Positions 1-10,553 of a stretch of DNA of 64,000 bases are shown here, piece after piece. The stretch's first letter is position 1. Every line of letters starts with the position of its first letter. The DNA is from an alpha proteobacterium SCGC AAA536-G10. Its GTDB lineage: Bacteria > Pseudomonadota > Alphaproteobacteria > Puniceispirillales > Marisalimonadaceae. The stretch covers positions 1 through 64,000 of the forward strand of contig CAJJBL010000018.1 in the NCBI GenBank assembly GCA_905182395.1, read 5' to 3'. The translations under genes and the position numbers were made by a program. The notes below the pieces were generated by a model. That model had not been told where the DNA came from and ran no database searches. It saw only the letters and a program-made list of their open reading frames with translations.

Positions 1-104
1 TTCCAATTAGAAATTGCAGAAGATTTTATTTTTAAGTGATGGGCAACTTGACCTGTACCGCCAAGAAGAGAAATTAAATTTGAAATTTTATCATCTAAAG
101 TCAT
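1..104 (-). CDS. Small helix-turn-helix protein (3' part beyond window)
   Basis: The reading frame starts at an ATG on the minus strand and runs off the left edge after about 34 codons, so it is too short for the ORF track. The visible peptide contains GGTGQVAHHLKIKSSAISNW, which has the helix-turn-recognition-helix pattern of YdaS/Cro-like DNA-binding domains. It lies 67 nt downstream of ubiB on the same strand and could share its transcript. An upstream ATG at 115 is blocked by an in-frame TGA, which supports this start. The rest of the protein and any target are unknown; the HTH call rests on pattern only. Confidence 0.6.
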   Translation of the reverse strand, partial: MTLDDKISNLISLLGGTGQVAHHLKIKSSAISNW

Positions 105-171
105 GTTTTTCTCATAAATATTTATAATACATTAATATAATGAATAAATTATGAATATAATATGAATTATT

Positions 172-1620
172 TCATTTTTTGCTAATTAAATTGTCTATTT
201 TAAGTATTATTTCAGGTAATTTAAGTAATATTAGTTTGTTTTTATGAAACCATTCTTCTAAAATATTAAAAGGATCATTAGTTTCATCAATCCATTTTTT
301 TATTAATGGCCTAGATAGCTCCCACATATTTGTTTCTGGACTAAGTCCCCTTGCCGTACCTTCAGCCATTAACATTGTTTTTTGTAATAAAGAAAATTGT
401 GATTGAATCTCAATATTATACAATTTAGAAAGACCTAAAATTTGACCAAGTAATTTAGCTAAAGAAATATCACCTATAGGCTTGTTTAAAATAGGTGTTG
501 ATATGGCTCTAATTGCAAGAGCTAATTGTTCATGCGAAACATCTGATCCTAACATGTTAGCTTCAGAATGAATTTCAACAACTTTTTTATAATTTTTATC
601 TAGTAAATAAGTTAATAGAAGTGCAAGAAATTGACGATCTTTACTATTTAATCTTCCCATAATACCAAAATCTATTGGGATAAGCTTACCTTTTTTATCT
701 ATAAAAATATTTCCTGGATGCATATCTCCATGAAAAAAGCCATCACGAAAAACTTGAAGAAAAAAAACTTCAGCAGAAATATTTGTAATTTTATTAATAT
801 CATGATTATATTTTTTTAATGCAGGTAAATCGTCAATTTTTATTCCTTCAATATATTCTAAAACAAGCACTTTTTTACTTGTTAGGTTCCAAAAAATTTT
901 AGGTACTCTAAAGTTTGAATGATTTTTAAAATTTTCTGCTAATTCATCTGCTGCAGAAGCCTCCATTGTTAAATTTATTTCATTTAAAGAAATGTTAGAA
1001 AAAACTTCTACAGTTTGTGATAATTTTAATCTTTTACCTTCAGGTATTAAAAATTCAATACATTTTGAAGTCCAATAAAAAAATTTAAAATCTCTAAATA
1101 ATGTTATTTCAATTTTAGGCCTAAGAATTTTAATAGCTACTTTTTCACCATTTTTAAGAATACCTTTATGAACTTGAGCAACTGATGCCGCAGCAATAGG
1201 GGTTTCATTAAAAGACATAAATATATCATTTATTAATAATTTAGTTTCATTTTCAATAATTTCTTTTGCTATCAAACTAGAAAAAGGTTTGATATTATTT
1301 TGTAAATTTTTTAAATGTTTTGTTACTTCCGGCCCTAAAAGATCTGATCTGGTGGATAAAGCTTGCCCAAATTTAATATATCCAGGCCCTAATTCAACAA
1401 GACATTTTAAAAGTTTACTTCCTATTTCTTCATCATCATTTTTATAAATAAAAAAATTAAAAGTTCTAAGTATAAATTTTAATTTTTTAGGAATAATTTC
1501 AATATTTAAAATTAAAATTAAAGCCCCTGCTCTTGTTAATTTTATAAAAACTAAAATACTTTTTATAAAAAAAAAAGGTGTTTTCCATATGGAGGATTTT
1601 AATTTATTTTTAATATTCAT
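172..1620 (-). CDS. ubiB: UbiB, ubiquinone biosynthesis atypical kinase
   Basis: This is an ABC1/ADCK/UbiB-family protein, an atypical kinase-like ATPase needed for ubiquinone synthesis at the membrane. The family signature KFGQALSTR lies near residue 83, the catalytic-loop equivalent HGDMHPGN near residue 297, and IDFG (the metal-binding DFG) about 20 residues later. The C-terminus is hydrophobic, as expected for a membrane anchor. The ORF track begins at a TTG (1632). I prefer the ATG at 1620, whose A is shared with the ubiE stop (TAATG), a classic translational-coupling overlap, giving 482 residues. It is co-transcribed with ubiE, in the usual alphaproteobacterial pair. Confidence 0.95.
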   Translation of the reverse strand: MNIKNKLKSSIWKTPFFFIKSILVFIKLTRAGALILILNIEIIPKKLKFILRTFNFFIYKNDDEEIGSKLLKCLVELGPGYIKFGQALSTRSDLLGPEVTKHLKNLQNNIKPFSSLIAKEIIENETKLLINDIFMSFNETPIAAASVAQVHKGILKNGEKVAIKILRPKIEITLFRDFKFFYWTSKCIEFLIPEGKRLKLSQTVEVFSNISLNEINLTMEASAADELAENFKNHSNFRVPKIFWNLTSKKVLVLEYIEGIKIDDLPALKKYNHDINKITNISAEVFFLQVFRDGFFHGDMHPGNIFIDKKGKLIPIDFGIMGRLNSKDRQFLALLLTYLLDKNYKKVVEIHSEANMLGSDVSHEQLALAIRAISTPILNKPIGDISLAKLLGQILGLSKLYNIEIQSQFSLLQKTMLMAEGTARGLSPETNMWELSRPLIKKWIDETNDPFNILEEWFHKNKLILLKLPEIILKIDNLISKK

Positions 1621-2360
1621 TAAAATTTCCAACCAGAATGTAACGCAACAATCCCATTAGATAAATTTCGATATCTTATTCTAGAAAAACCTGCTTTAGA
1701 AAACATTTCTGATAGCTCAATTTGTTTAGGAAACATCCTTATTGATTCAACTAAGTATAAGTAAGCTTCTTTATTACCAGTAATTTTTTCTCCAATAAAA
1801 GGCATAAATTTAAATGACCACGTATCATATAGTTTTTTAAGAGAATCATTTTCAACTTTACTAAATTCTAAGCAAATGAAACGACCGCCTGGCTTAAGTA
1901 TACGAAAAATTTCTTTTAATGCTTTATCTCTATTTGTAATATTTCTAAGGCCAAAAGCAATACTTGCTCTATCAAAGCTGTTATCTGGTATTGGAATATT
2001 TTCGGCACTCGCAGCAACCCAGTGCATATTTATGTTATTTTCTTTATGTTTTAAGCCAGCACTTATCATTTCAAAGTTGACATCAATTACATATGCTGAT
2101 CCTCCACCGTATTCTATGAATTTTCTAGCTATATCTCCTGTGCCGCCAGCAATATCGGCTAATTTTTGATTTTTTTGAGGCGAAATCCAATTAATAAGTT
2201 CATTTTTCCAGATTCTATGGATCCCAAAACTAGTTAAATCATTCATTAAATCATATTTTAATGCAACAGAGTCAAAAACATTTTTTACTAGCTTTTGTTT
2301 TTCTTGTTTATTAACAGTTTGAAAACCAAAATCTATATTAGAGTTATCTGTAGATGACAT
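1620..2360 (-). CDS. ubiE: UbiE, C-methyltransferase of ubiquinone synthesis
   Basis: This SAM-dependent methyltransferase carries out the C-methylation step of ubiquinone (and menaquinone) biosynthesis. SAM motif I appears as ADIAGGTGDIA near residue 70, and the UbiE signatures YDLMNDLTSFGIHRIWK and FGLRNITNRDKAL are clear. At 246 residues it has normal family length. It is the first gene of a ubiE-ubiB operon reading left. The 85-nt gap to the divergent mutM must hold both promoters. The cytosolic enzyme probably works with the membrane Ubi complex, which also needs UbiG, encoded further right in this window. Confidence 0.97.
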   Translation of the reverse strand: MSSTDNSNIDFGFQTVNKQEKQKLVKNVFDSVALKYDLMNDLTSFGIHRIWKNELINWISPQKNQKLADIAGGTGDIARKFIEYGGGSAYVIDVNFEMISAGLKHKENNINMHWVAASAENIPIPDNSFDRASIAFGLRNITNRDKALKEIFRILKPGGRFICLEFSKVENDSLKKLYDTWSFKFMPFIGEKITGNKEAYLYLVESIRMFPKQIELSEMFSKAGFSRIRYRNLSNGIVALHSGWKF

Positions 2361-2445
2361 TATACCCTCAATTCCTATACAATAATAAATGAATATACTT
2401 TTTTTATAAACTATAAAAGATACTTAATTTAGAAAGAATGTAAAA

Positions 2446-3279
2446 ATGCCAGAATTACCTGAGGTTGAAACTGTTAGAATTGCTCTTTCTAAAATTATCT
2501 CAAGCTCAAAAGTAAAAAGTGTTGAAGTTCTAAGAAAAGACCTGAGATGGGAAATACCCGAAGATTTATCAGAAAAACTAAAAGATGATATTCTAGAAAC
2601 TCCTCTCAGAAGAGGAAAGTATATACTAATACCAACTTATAAAGGGAATATTTTATTAATACATTTAGGTATGAGTGGCCAAATCAAAATTCAGAATACT
2701 ATTCCTGATCTTCTAAAACATGATCATGTAAGAATTATAATTGAAAAAGGTAATAACAAATATTACTCTATTACATATAATGACCCACGAAGATTTGGGT
2801 ATATAGATTTATTTAAAAAAAAAGAAATTAATCAACATTTTCTATTAAAAAATTTAGGTGTTGAACCTCTTGATCAATTTTTAACAGTAGAATATTTACA
2901 ACAAATTTTTAAAAACAAAATTATTAATATAAAAAATGCATTATTGGATCAAAAAATTATTGCTGGAATAGGGAATATCTATGCAAGTGAAATTTTATAT
3001 AAAGCAAAAATTAGACCTGATAAAATTGTAAATAAGCTTAAATCAAAGGATTTAAGCTTATTAATTACGGCTACTAAAGATATTCTTGAGAAATCTATAA
3101 AAAAGGGTGGAACAACAATTAAAAATCACAAACAACCTAACGGAAAATTAGGATATTTTGTTCAAGATCTTTTAGTCTATGGAAAGAAAAACACTAGATG
3201 TAGTAATTGTAATAATATAATAGAATTTAAAGTAATGAATAACAGATCAACTTACTTTTGTAATAAATGTCAAAAATAA
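2446..3279 (+). CDS. mutM: MutM (Fpg), formamidopyrimidine-DNA glycosylase
   Basis: This base-excision repair enzyme removes 8-oxoguanine and formamidopyrimidines and nicks the abasic site. The N-terminus PELPEVETVR holds the catalytic Pro2 and Glu3 after Met removal. The conserved lysine lies in RRGKYI near residue 57, the DNA-binding loop in LLDQKIIAGIGNIYASEIL near residue 155, and the C-terminus ends in a C4 zinc finger (CSNC and CNKC). Length (277) is typical. It is divergent from ubiE and followed by rpsT after a 103-nt gap that carries a promoter-like sequence. Confidence 0.97.
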   Translation: MPELPEVETVRIALSKIISSSKVKSVEVLRKDLRWEIPEDLSEKLKDDILETPLRRGKYILIPTYKGNILLIHLGMSGQIKIQNTIPDLLKHDHVRIIIEKGNNKYYSITYNDPRRFGYIDLFKKKEINQHFLLKNLGVEPLDQFLTVEYLQQIFKNKIINIKNALLDQKIIAGIGNIYASEILYKAKIRPDKIVNKLKSKDLSLLITATKDILEKSIKKGGTTIKNHKQPNGKLGYFVQDLLVYGKKNTRCSNCNNIIEFKVMNNRSTYFCNKCQK

Positions 3280-3320
3280 TATTTTTAATATATCAAACAA
3301 ATTAATTGAATATTTAAAAC

Positions 3321-3350
3321 TTGACATAAAATCTATAATTATATATTTGC
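3321..3350 (+). promoter_or_regulatory. Probable sigma-70 promoter of rpsT
   Basis: A perfect -35 hexamer TTGACA (3321-3326) is followed by AT-rich -10 candidates TATATT (15-nt spacing) or TATTTG (17-nt spacing). It sits about 35-60 nt before the rpsT start, with no other gene between. The -35 match is seen directly; its use as a promoter is inferred. Confidence 0.5.
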
Positions 3351-3382
3351 TTATCAAAGAATATAAAAAAAAGGTTTTTTAA

Positions 3383-3646
3383 ATGGCAAATCATATTTCA
3401 TCCAAAAAAAGAATAAGGCGCAATTCTAGGATGGAGATAGTTAACAAAGTTAGAAAAAATAGAGTTAGGACCTTCATTAAAAAAGTAGAGCTAGCTATTT
3501 TAAATGGTGACAAATCTTTAGCAAATAATGCATTTAAAGTTGCTCAACCTGAAATGCATAGATCTGTTACTAAAGGCGTTTTTAAAAAAAATACGATATC
3601 ACGAAAATTATCAAGATTATCAACTAGAATTAAAAATATAGCTTAA
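3383..3646 (+). CDS. rpsT: 30S ribosomal protein S20
   Basis: This 87-residue, very basic protein starts MANHISSKKRIRRNSR and has the S20 three-helix layout, ending near KLSRLSTRIKNIA. S20 binds 16S rRNA near the base of the body of the 30S subunit. It appears to be a single-gene unit, with a promoter-like TTGACA upstream and a strong Rho-independent terminator just downstream. Its position directly before the dnaA region is common in Alphaproteobacteria. Confidence 0.97.
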   Translation: MANHISSKKRIRRNSRMEIVNKVRKNRVRTFIKKVELAILNGDKSLANNAFKVAQPEMHRSVTKGVFKKNTISRKLSRLSTRIKNIA

Positions 3647-3675
3647 TAATTTCAATAAATATAAAAAATAATTTT

Positions 3676-3698
3676 GGGGCTTTGCCCCTTTTTTTTTA
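3676..3698 (+). terminator. Rho-independent terminator after rpsT
   Basis: The stem GGGGC / GCCCC closes a TTT loop and is followed directly by a run of ten T. It lies 29 nt after the rpsT stop. It is one of only two clear intrinsic terminators I found in the window. Confidence 0.9.
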
Positions 3699-3910
3699 TA
3701 AAAAAACAATCAAATTAACGATTCGGACCAACTCAATATTATTAATTGTATTAATAGTAAATCATTAATAAATAAAATATTTATAAACCTTTTATATTAT
3801 TTATTTATTCTCTGTTTTAAATATAGAGAATCATAATAAATTCAACGTTATATGAATAATTTTTCAAAAAATAGATTAAGTATTTAATTTCAAAAAATTA
3901 TTAGTAAAAA

Positions 3911-3940
3911 TTTTTATAAATTTTTATAAATTTTTATAAA
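3911..3940. repeat. Three perfect 10-bp tandem repeats upstream of dnaA
   Basis: The unit TTTTTATAAA occurs three times head-to-tail without a mismatch, flanked by AAAAA on the left and a partial fourth unit TTTTA on the right. A 10-bp period places the A/T tracts on one face of the helix, which favours bending and easy melting. A DNA-unwinding element is a reasonable guess, but function is unproven. Confidence 0.8.
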
Positions 3941-4060
3941 TTTTAATACGTTGATTCTATTATATTTTTTTATCAATTTTAAAAATCAATTCTTTTATTT
4001 TTTTTATTATTTAATCTTGGATTGCGATTAGTTTACAGCAATATATATTAGTAAAAAACA

Positions 4061-4117
4061 AACAAATTAATTTGTTGCAGATTTAATAATACATGTTTCA
4101 ATAACAATTATATTGTT
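4061..4117. promoter_or_regulatory. Pair of related palindromes upstream of dnaA
   Basis: Two inverted repeats share the half-site AACAA/TTGTT: AACAAATTAATTTGTT (4061-4076, perfect 16-bp palindrome) and AACAATTATATTGTT (4103-4117, perfect arms around TAT). Their centres are about 42 bp apart, close to four helical turns, and the second ends 48 nt before the dnaA ATG. The arrangement resembles a double operator for a dimeric regulator. The regulator is unknown. Confidence 0.45.
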
Positions 4118-4165
4118 TGTAAAAGACTACATAATAGCATTTTCTTATAGAGACATATAATTACA

Positions 4166-5611
4166 ATGACACAAAATGAAGAACATAAAGAATTTGAAGA
4201 AAATAAGAAAAATTCAGATTTTTCTTATTTAAAAGATATTGTTTTTGATGGACAAAATTTATGGGAAGAAGTTAAATTTGAAATATCTCAAGATGTTAGA
4301 TCTATAGTTTGGAAAGCTTGGATAGAGCCACTTAAATTTATAAAATATGAACGTTCAATCCTTTATATTTCTGCAGAATCATATTTAATGTCAAGCAGAA
4401 TAGAAACACATTATTATGAAAAAATATTTTTAAAAGCAAAGAACAAATATCTTGATATTACAAGAATTGAAATCGTAAATATTAAAAATAGTCAGCTAAT
4501 TGATAAAAAAATAAATAAAGAAAAAAATACTTTTACTAGCTCAAATATTGATTTCGAAATTGATGAAAAAAAATCTTTTCTTACTAGTGCATCTATGCAA
4601 TTAAATTCAAAACTTACTTTTGATAGCTTTGTTGTTGGCAATTCTAATCAAATGCCATATGCAGCATCAAAAAGAGTTTGTGAAGCTTCATCTGAATATT
4701 ATAATCCCCTTTATCTTTATGGCCAAGTTGGTATAGGTAAAACACATTTATTGAATGCTATAGCTTTGGAGATAAAACAAAAATTTCCGAAACGTAAAGT
4801 TGTTTATATGTCAGCAGAAAGATTTATGTATCAGTTTATTAAATCTATTAGATCAAAAAACACAATACAATTTAAAGACGAATTTAGATCGGTGGATGTT
4901 TTGATGATTGATGATATCCAGTTTATTAGTGGAAAAGGATCTACTCAAGAAGAGTTTTTCTATACGTTTAATGATTTGATAGATCAAAAAAAGCAAATAA
5001 TAATTACTTCTAATAAAGCACCCGTAGAATTAACCGATCTAGATGAAAAGCTAAGATCAAGATTGGGAGGAGGTCTTGTTATTGATTTCAGACCAACTAA
5101 TTTTGATTTAAGACTTAAAATATTAAATAAAAAATCACATGCTTTATCTTTATTGCTACCACAAGAAGTTTTAGAATTTTTAGCGAATAAAATTGTTAGT
5201 AATATTAGAGAATTAGAAGGAGCGTTAAACAGAATATGTTCACATCATGAATTGACTGGTAAGGCAATAAGTATAGAAAATACAGAAGAATTATTATCAG
5301 ATTTATTAGCTGTAAATGAAAAACAAATTTCTATTGAATTTATTCAACAAAAAGTGTCGTCTTATTTTAATATAAATGTGTCAGAGATGGGGTCTCCAAG
5401 GCGTTCTATAAGTATTGCAAGGCCAAGGCAAATAGCCATGTATCTATGTAAAAAAAATACTAGTTTTTCTTATCCTGAGATAGGAAGGTCTTTTGGAGGG
5501 AAAGATCATACAACAGTAATACACGCAGTTAAAAAAATTGAAACGTTATCTAAAAAAGATAATAAATTACAAAATGCATTAGTAGATTTAACAAAGTTAA
5601 TGAGAACCTAA
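4166..5611 (+). CDS. dnaA: DnaA, chromosomal replication initiator
   Basis: DnaA binds origin boxes and opens the duplex to load the replicative helicase. The AAA+ core shows Walker A GQVGIGKTH, Walker B VLMIDDIQFI, and the sensor/box VII region LRSRLGGGLV. The C-terminal domain IV has the DNA-binding signature GRSFGGKDHTTVIHAV. The N-terminal domain I (WEEVKFEISQDV...WIEPLKF) is preceded by an extension of about 30 charged residues. It heads the dnaA-dnaN-recF-gyrB cluster and follows the long AT-rich region that probably carries its promoter. Confidence 0.98.
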   Translation: MTQNEEHKEFEENKKNSDFSYLKDIVFDGQNLWEEVKFEISQDVRSIVWKAWIEPLKFIKYERSILYISAESYLMSSRIETHYYEKIFLKAKNKYLDITRIEIVNIKNSQLIDKKINKEKNTFTSSNIDFEIDEKKSFLTSASMQLNSKLTFDSFVVGNSNQMPYAASKRVCEASSEYYNPLYLYGQVGIGKTHLLNAIALEIKQKFPKRKVVYMSAERFMYQFIKSIRSKNTIQFKDEFRSVDVLMIDDIQFISGKGSTQEEFFYTFNDLIDQKKQIIITSNKAPVELTDLDEKLRSRLGGGLVIDFRPTNFDLRLKILNKKSHALSLLLPQEVLEFLANKIVSNIRELEGALNRICSHHELTGKAISIENTEELLSDLLAVNEKQISIEFIQQKVSSYFNINVSEMGSPRRSISIARPRQIAMYLCKKNTSFSYPEIGRSFGGKDHTTVIHAVKKIETLSKKDNKLQNALVDLTKLMRT

Positions 5612-5737
5612 GTAAGTTTTTATATTTTATTTTTTACTATACATCATCTATGTAATTACTTGCTGTAATAAACAAAAAAATGCTATATATAGTATTAATT
5701 ATATAATTTATTTATTTATAGATTTTGAGGTTTCAAC

Positions 5738-6847
5738 ATGAAATTTACGATAGATAGAAGTTCATTTCTAAAACCCTTGGGACATATTTATTCTGTAGTA
5801 GAAAGAAGAAATACTATACCAATTTTATCAAATGTATTGATAGAGAGCGACGCTTCAAAAGTTTCTTTTACAGCAACAGATATGGATATGGATATTGTTG
5901 AAACTGTAGGCTGCATAGTATCAAGTCAGGGAAAACTTACTGTATCGGCACATACTTTATATGACATTGTTAGAAAATTACCTGATGGATCTGAAATTCA
6001 GATTGAGCTTATTGATTTAAATGTAGAAGTTTCGGCTGGTAAGTCTAGATTTATCCTTCCAACTTTACCAGTTGATGATTATCCAGTAATGACAGAAATA
6101 GAAAAAGGGAATGAATTCTCATTAGAAGCAGTTGATTTGGCTAATTTAATAGATAACACAAAGTTTGCTATTTCTTCAGAAGAAACAAGATATTATTTAA
6201 ATGGTATTTATTTACATGTGCCAGATATTAAAAGTGATAAATTAAGAGCTGTCGCTACTGACGGCCATCGTTTAGCTCAAGCAGAGGTTCCTATCCCTAA
6301 AGGTGCTGAAAATATGCCAGGGGTTATCCTTCCTAGGAAAGCAGTTGGAGAGGTAAGAAAACTAATAGATAGTACAGATGGATTAGTCACTATTATAATA
6401 TCTAAAACAAAAGCAAAATTTATTTTTCCTACCTCAATTTTAACTACAAAGTTAATAGATGGTTCTTTTCCGGATTATCAAAGAGTGGTTCCTAAAGAAA
6501 ACCTTAATAAGTTACTGGTTTCAAATTCTCATTTTTCTAAAGCTATTGATAGAGTATCAACTGTTTCAATGGAAAAATCTAGAGCTGTAAAATTATCTTT
6601 AAGTAATAATGTATTATTATTACAAGTTAATAGTCATGATCTTGGAAATGCGTCTGAAGAACTAGATGTAAATTATACTTCTGATCCCATAGATATAGGT
6701 TTTAATGCACGTTATCTTTTAGATATATCTGGGCAAATACAAGGTAAAGATATTGAACTATCATTATCAGATTCTGCTTCACCTGCATTAATTACCGATC
6801 CAGATCAGGAAGGTGTTATTTTTGTTTTAATGCCTATGAGAGTTTAG
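5738..6847 (+). CDS. dnaN: DNA polymerase III beta sliding clamp
   Basis: The beta clamp encircles DNA and tethers polymerase III. The protein is 369 residues, the normal size for three consecutive clamp domains. It starts MKFTIDRSSFLKPL and contains RNTIPILSNVLIE, ATDGHRLA and the C-terminal pocket region VIFVLMPMRV, which binds clamp-binding motifs of partner proteins. It lies 126 nt after dnaA, with an AT-rich gap that may hold its own promoter (TTGCTG, 18 nt, TATATA), and 8 nt before recF. Confidence 0.98.
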   Translation: MKFTIDRSSFLKPLGHIYSVVERRNTIPILSNVLIESDASKVSFTATDMDMDIVETVGCIVSSQGKLTVSAHTLYDIVRKLPDGSEIQIELIDLNVEVSAGKSRFILPTLPVDDYPVMTEIEKGNEFSLEAVDLANLIDNTKFAISSEETRYYLNGIYLHVPDIKSDKLRAVATDGHRLAQAEVPIPKGAENMPGVILPRKAVGEVRKLIDSTDGLVTIIISKTKAKFIFPTSILTTKLIDGSFPDYQRVVPKENLNKLLVSNSHFSKAIDRVSTVSMEKSRAVKLSLSNNVLLLQVNSHDLGNASEELDVNYTSDPIDIGFNARYLLDISGQIQGKDIELSLSDSASPALITDPDQEGVIFVLMPMRV

Positions 6848-6855
6848 TTTTTTTT

Positions 6856-8112
6856 ATGAAAAACTCTAAAAAAAAAACAAATATAAATGTGAATAACAAT
6901 ATTTTAAATTTTTTAAAAAAACCTAACAATAATAAAATCTCAAATAACTTTTATTTACAAAAATTAAATTTAAAACGATTTAGAAATCATTCTAAATTAA
7001 ATCTTGTCCTTCCAAATTCACCTGTTTTAATTTATGGAGAAAATGGTTGTGGTAAAACCAATATCTTAGAAGCAATATCGTTGTTAAATCCTGGAAAAGG
7101 TATTCGTAAATCAAAAACAGAAGATTACTTATTTAAAGATTCTTTGTCAGGCGATGATAATCAACTTTGGGGAGTAAATGCTGATTTATTTACACCTAAT
7201 GGTATAGTAAATATAGGAACTGGATCTAAAGAGAATTCATTCAATAAGTCTAGAAATATTAGAGTAAATTTTGAAAATAGCACTCAATTAACTGTTGGAA
7301 AAATATTTAAAATATCTTGGGTTACTCCACAAATGTGTATGTTATTTCAAGCAAGTATGAGTGAAAAAAGACGTTTTATTGATAGGCTTACTTCAGCATT
7401 AGACGCGTCTCATATTAATAGAATTTTTAGGTATGAAAAACTTCTTAGAGAAAGATCTAATATAATTCTACAATTTAAAAATGAAACCTTATGGTTGGCA
7501 ACCATAGAAAAACAAATTGCAGAACTAGCAGTGTCTATTATTGCTAGTAGGCAAAGTTTAATACAATTGTTAAATAGTTTGTATGAAGATGAATTAAATA
7601 GCCATTCTATAATACAAGACTTTCCTCCAGTTGAAATAAAAGTAAAAGGGGATATAGAAGATTTACTTTTAAAAACCTCTGCATTAAATGTTGAAGATAA
7701 TATTAAAATAGATCTTAAAAAATTAAGAAGTTCTGGAGACCTGTCTTTTGCTGGCCCGCATACTTCTCAGATTGAAATAATAAATAGAAAAAGTAATAAA
7801 AAGGGAGAAATGTCTTCAACTGGTGAACAGAAATTAATGTTAATTTCTATTATTTTGTCACATGCAAGGATGTTAAATATTCAATTTAATATGGCGCCAA
7901 TTTTATTATTAGATGATATAGTAGAGCATCTTGATGAAAAACATAAATATGCTTTATTTTTAGAAATATCAAAACATTATGCGCAGTCATGGTTTACAAG
8001 CACCAGTAAGGATGCATTTGAATTTTTTCCTAAAAACATAGAAAAAATTTTTCTTCCAAAAGTAATAAAAAGTTCTAATGGTTATTATGATTATCAAAAT
8101 GGAGACACATAA
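6856..8112 (+). CDS. recF: RecF, recombination mediator ATPase (N-terminally extended)
   Basis: RecF is an SMC-like ATPase that helps RecOR load RecA at single-strand gaps. Walker A is GENGCGKTN, the ABC-type signature lies in SSTGEQKLMLIS, and Walker B is PILLLDDIVEHLD (DIVEHLD replaces the more usual DVFSELD). The family core begins near residue 38 (LNLKRFRNHSKL). The first 35 or so residues are a low-complexity Asn/Lys stretch not usual in RecF, and there is no later in-frame ATG before the core, so the extension is either real or translation starts at a rarer codon. It abuts gyrB. Confidence 0.93.
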   Translation: MKNSKKKTNINVNNNILNFLKKPNNNKISNNFYLQKLNLKRFRNHSKLNLVLPNSPVLIYGENGCGKTNILEAISLLNPGKGIRKSKTEDYLFKDSLSGDDNQLWGVNADLFTPNGIVNIGTGSKENSFNKSRNIRVNFENSTQLTVGKIFKISWVTPQMCMLFQASMSEKRRFIDRLTSALDASHINRIFRYEKLLRERSNIILQFKNETLWLATIEKQIAELAVSIIASRQSLIQLLNSLYEDELNSHSIIQDFPPVEIKVKGDIEDLLLKTSALNVEDNIKIDLKKLRSSGDLSFAGPHTSQIEIINRKSNKKGEMSSTGEQKLMLISIILSHARMLNIQFNMAPILLLDDIVEHLDEKHKYALFLEISKHYAQSWFTSTSKDAFEFFPKNIEKIFLPKVIKSSNGYYDYQNGDT

Positions 8113-10548
<2,436 letters not shown>

Positions 10549-10553
10549 TAATA

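Larger units (their letters stand above)
3699..4165. other. Long AT-rich intergenic region before dnaA; possible origin region
   Basis: This is the largest non-coding stretch in the window. It contains a perfect 3 x 10-bp tandem repeat, two related palindromes near the dnaA start, and many A/T tracts. Location next to dnaA-dnaN-recF-gyrB and an easily melted composition fit a replication origin or a dnaA control region. Against it, I found no match to the DnaA box TTATCCACA on either strand, and alphaproteobacterial origins often lie elsewhere. No ORF or RNA gene is apparent. GC-skew across a longer contig would be decisive. Confidence 0.35.

Noticed and set aside
1621-1632. TTG start for ubiB proposed by the ORF track
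   Set aside because: The ATG at 1620 overlapping the ubiE stop (TAATG) is a better start.
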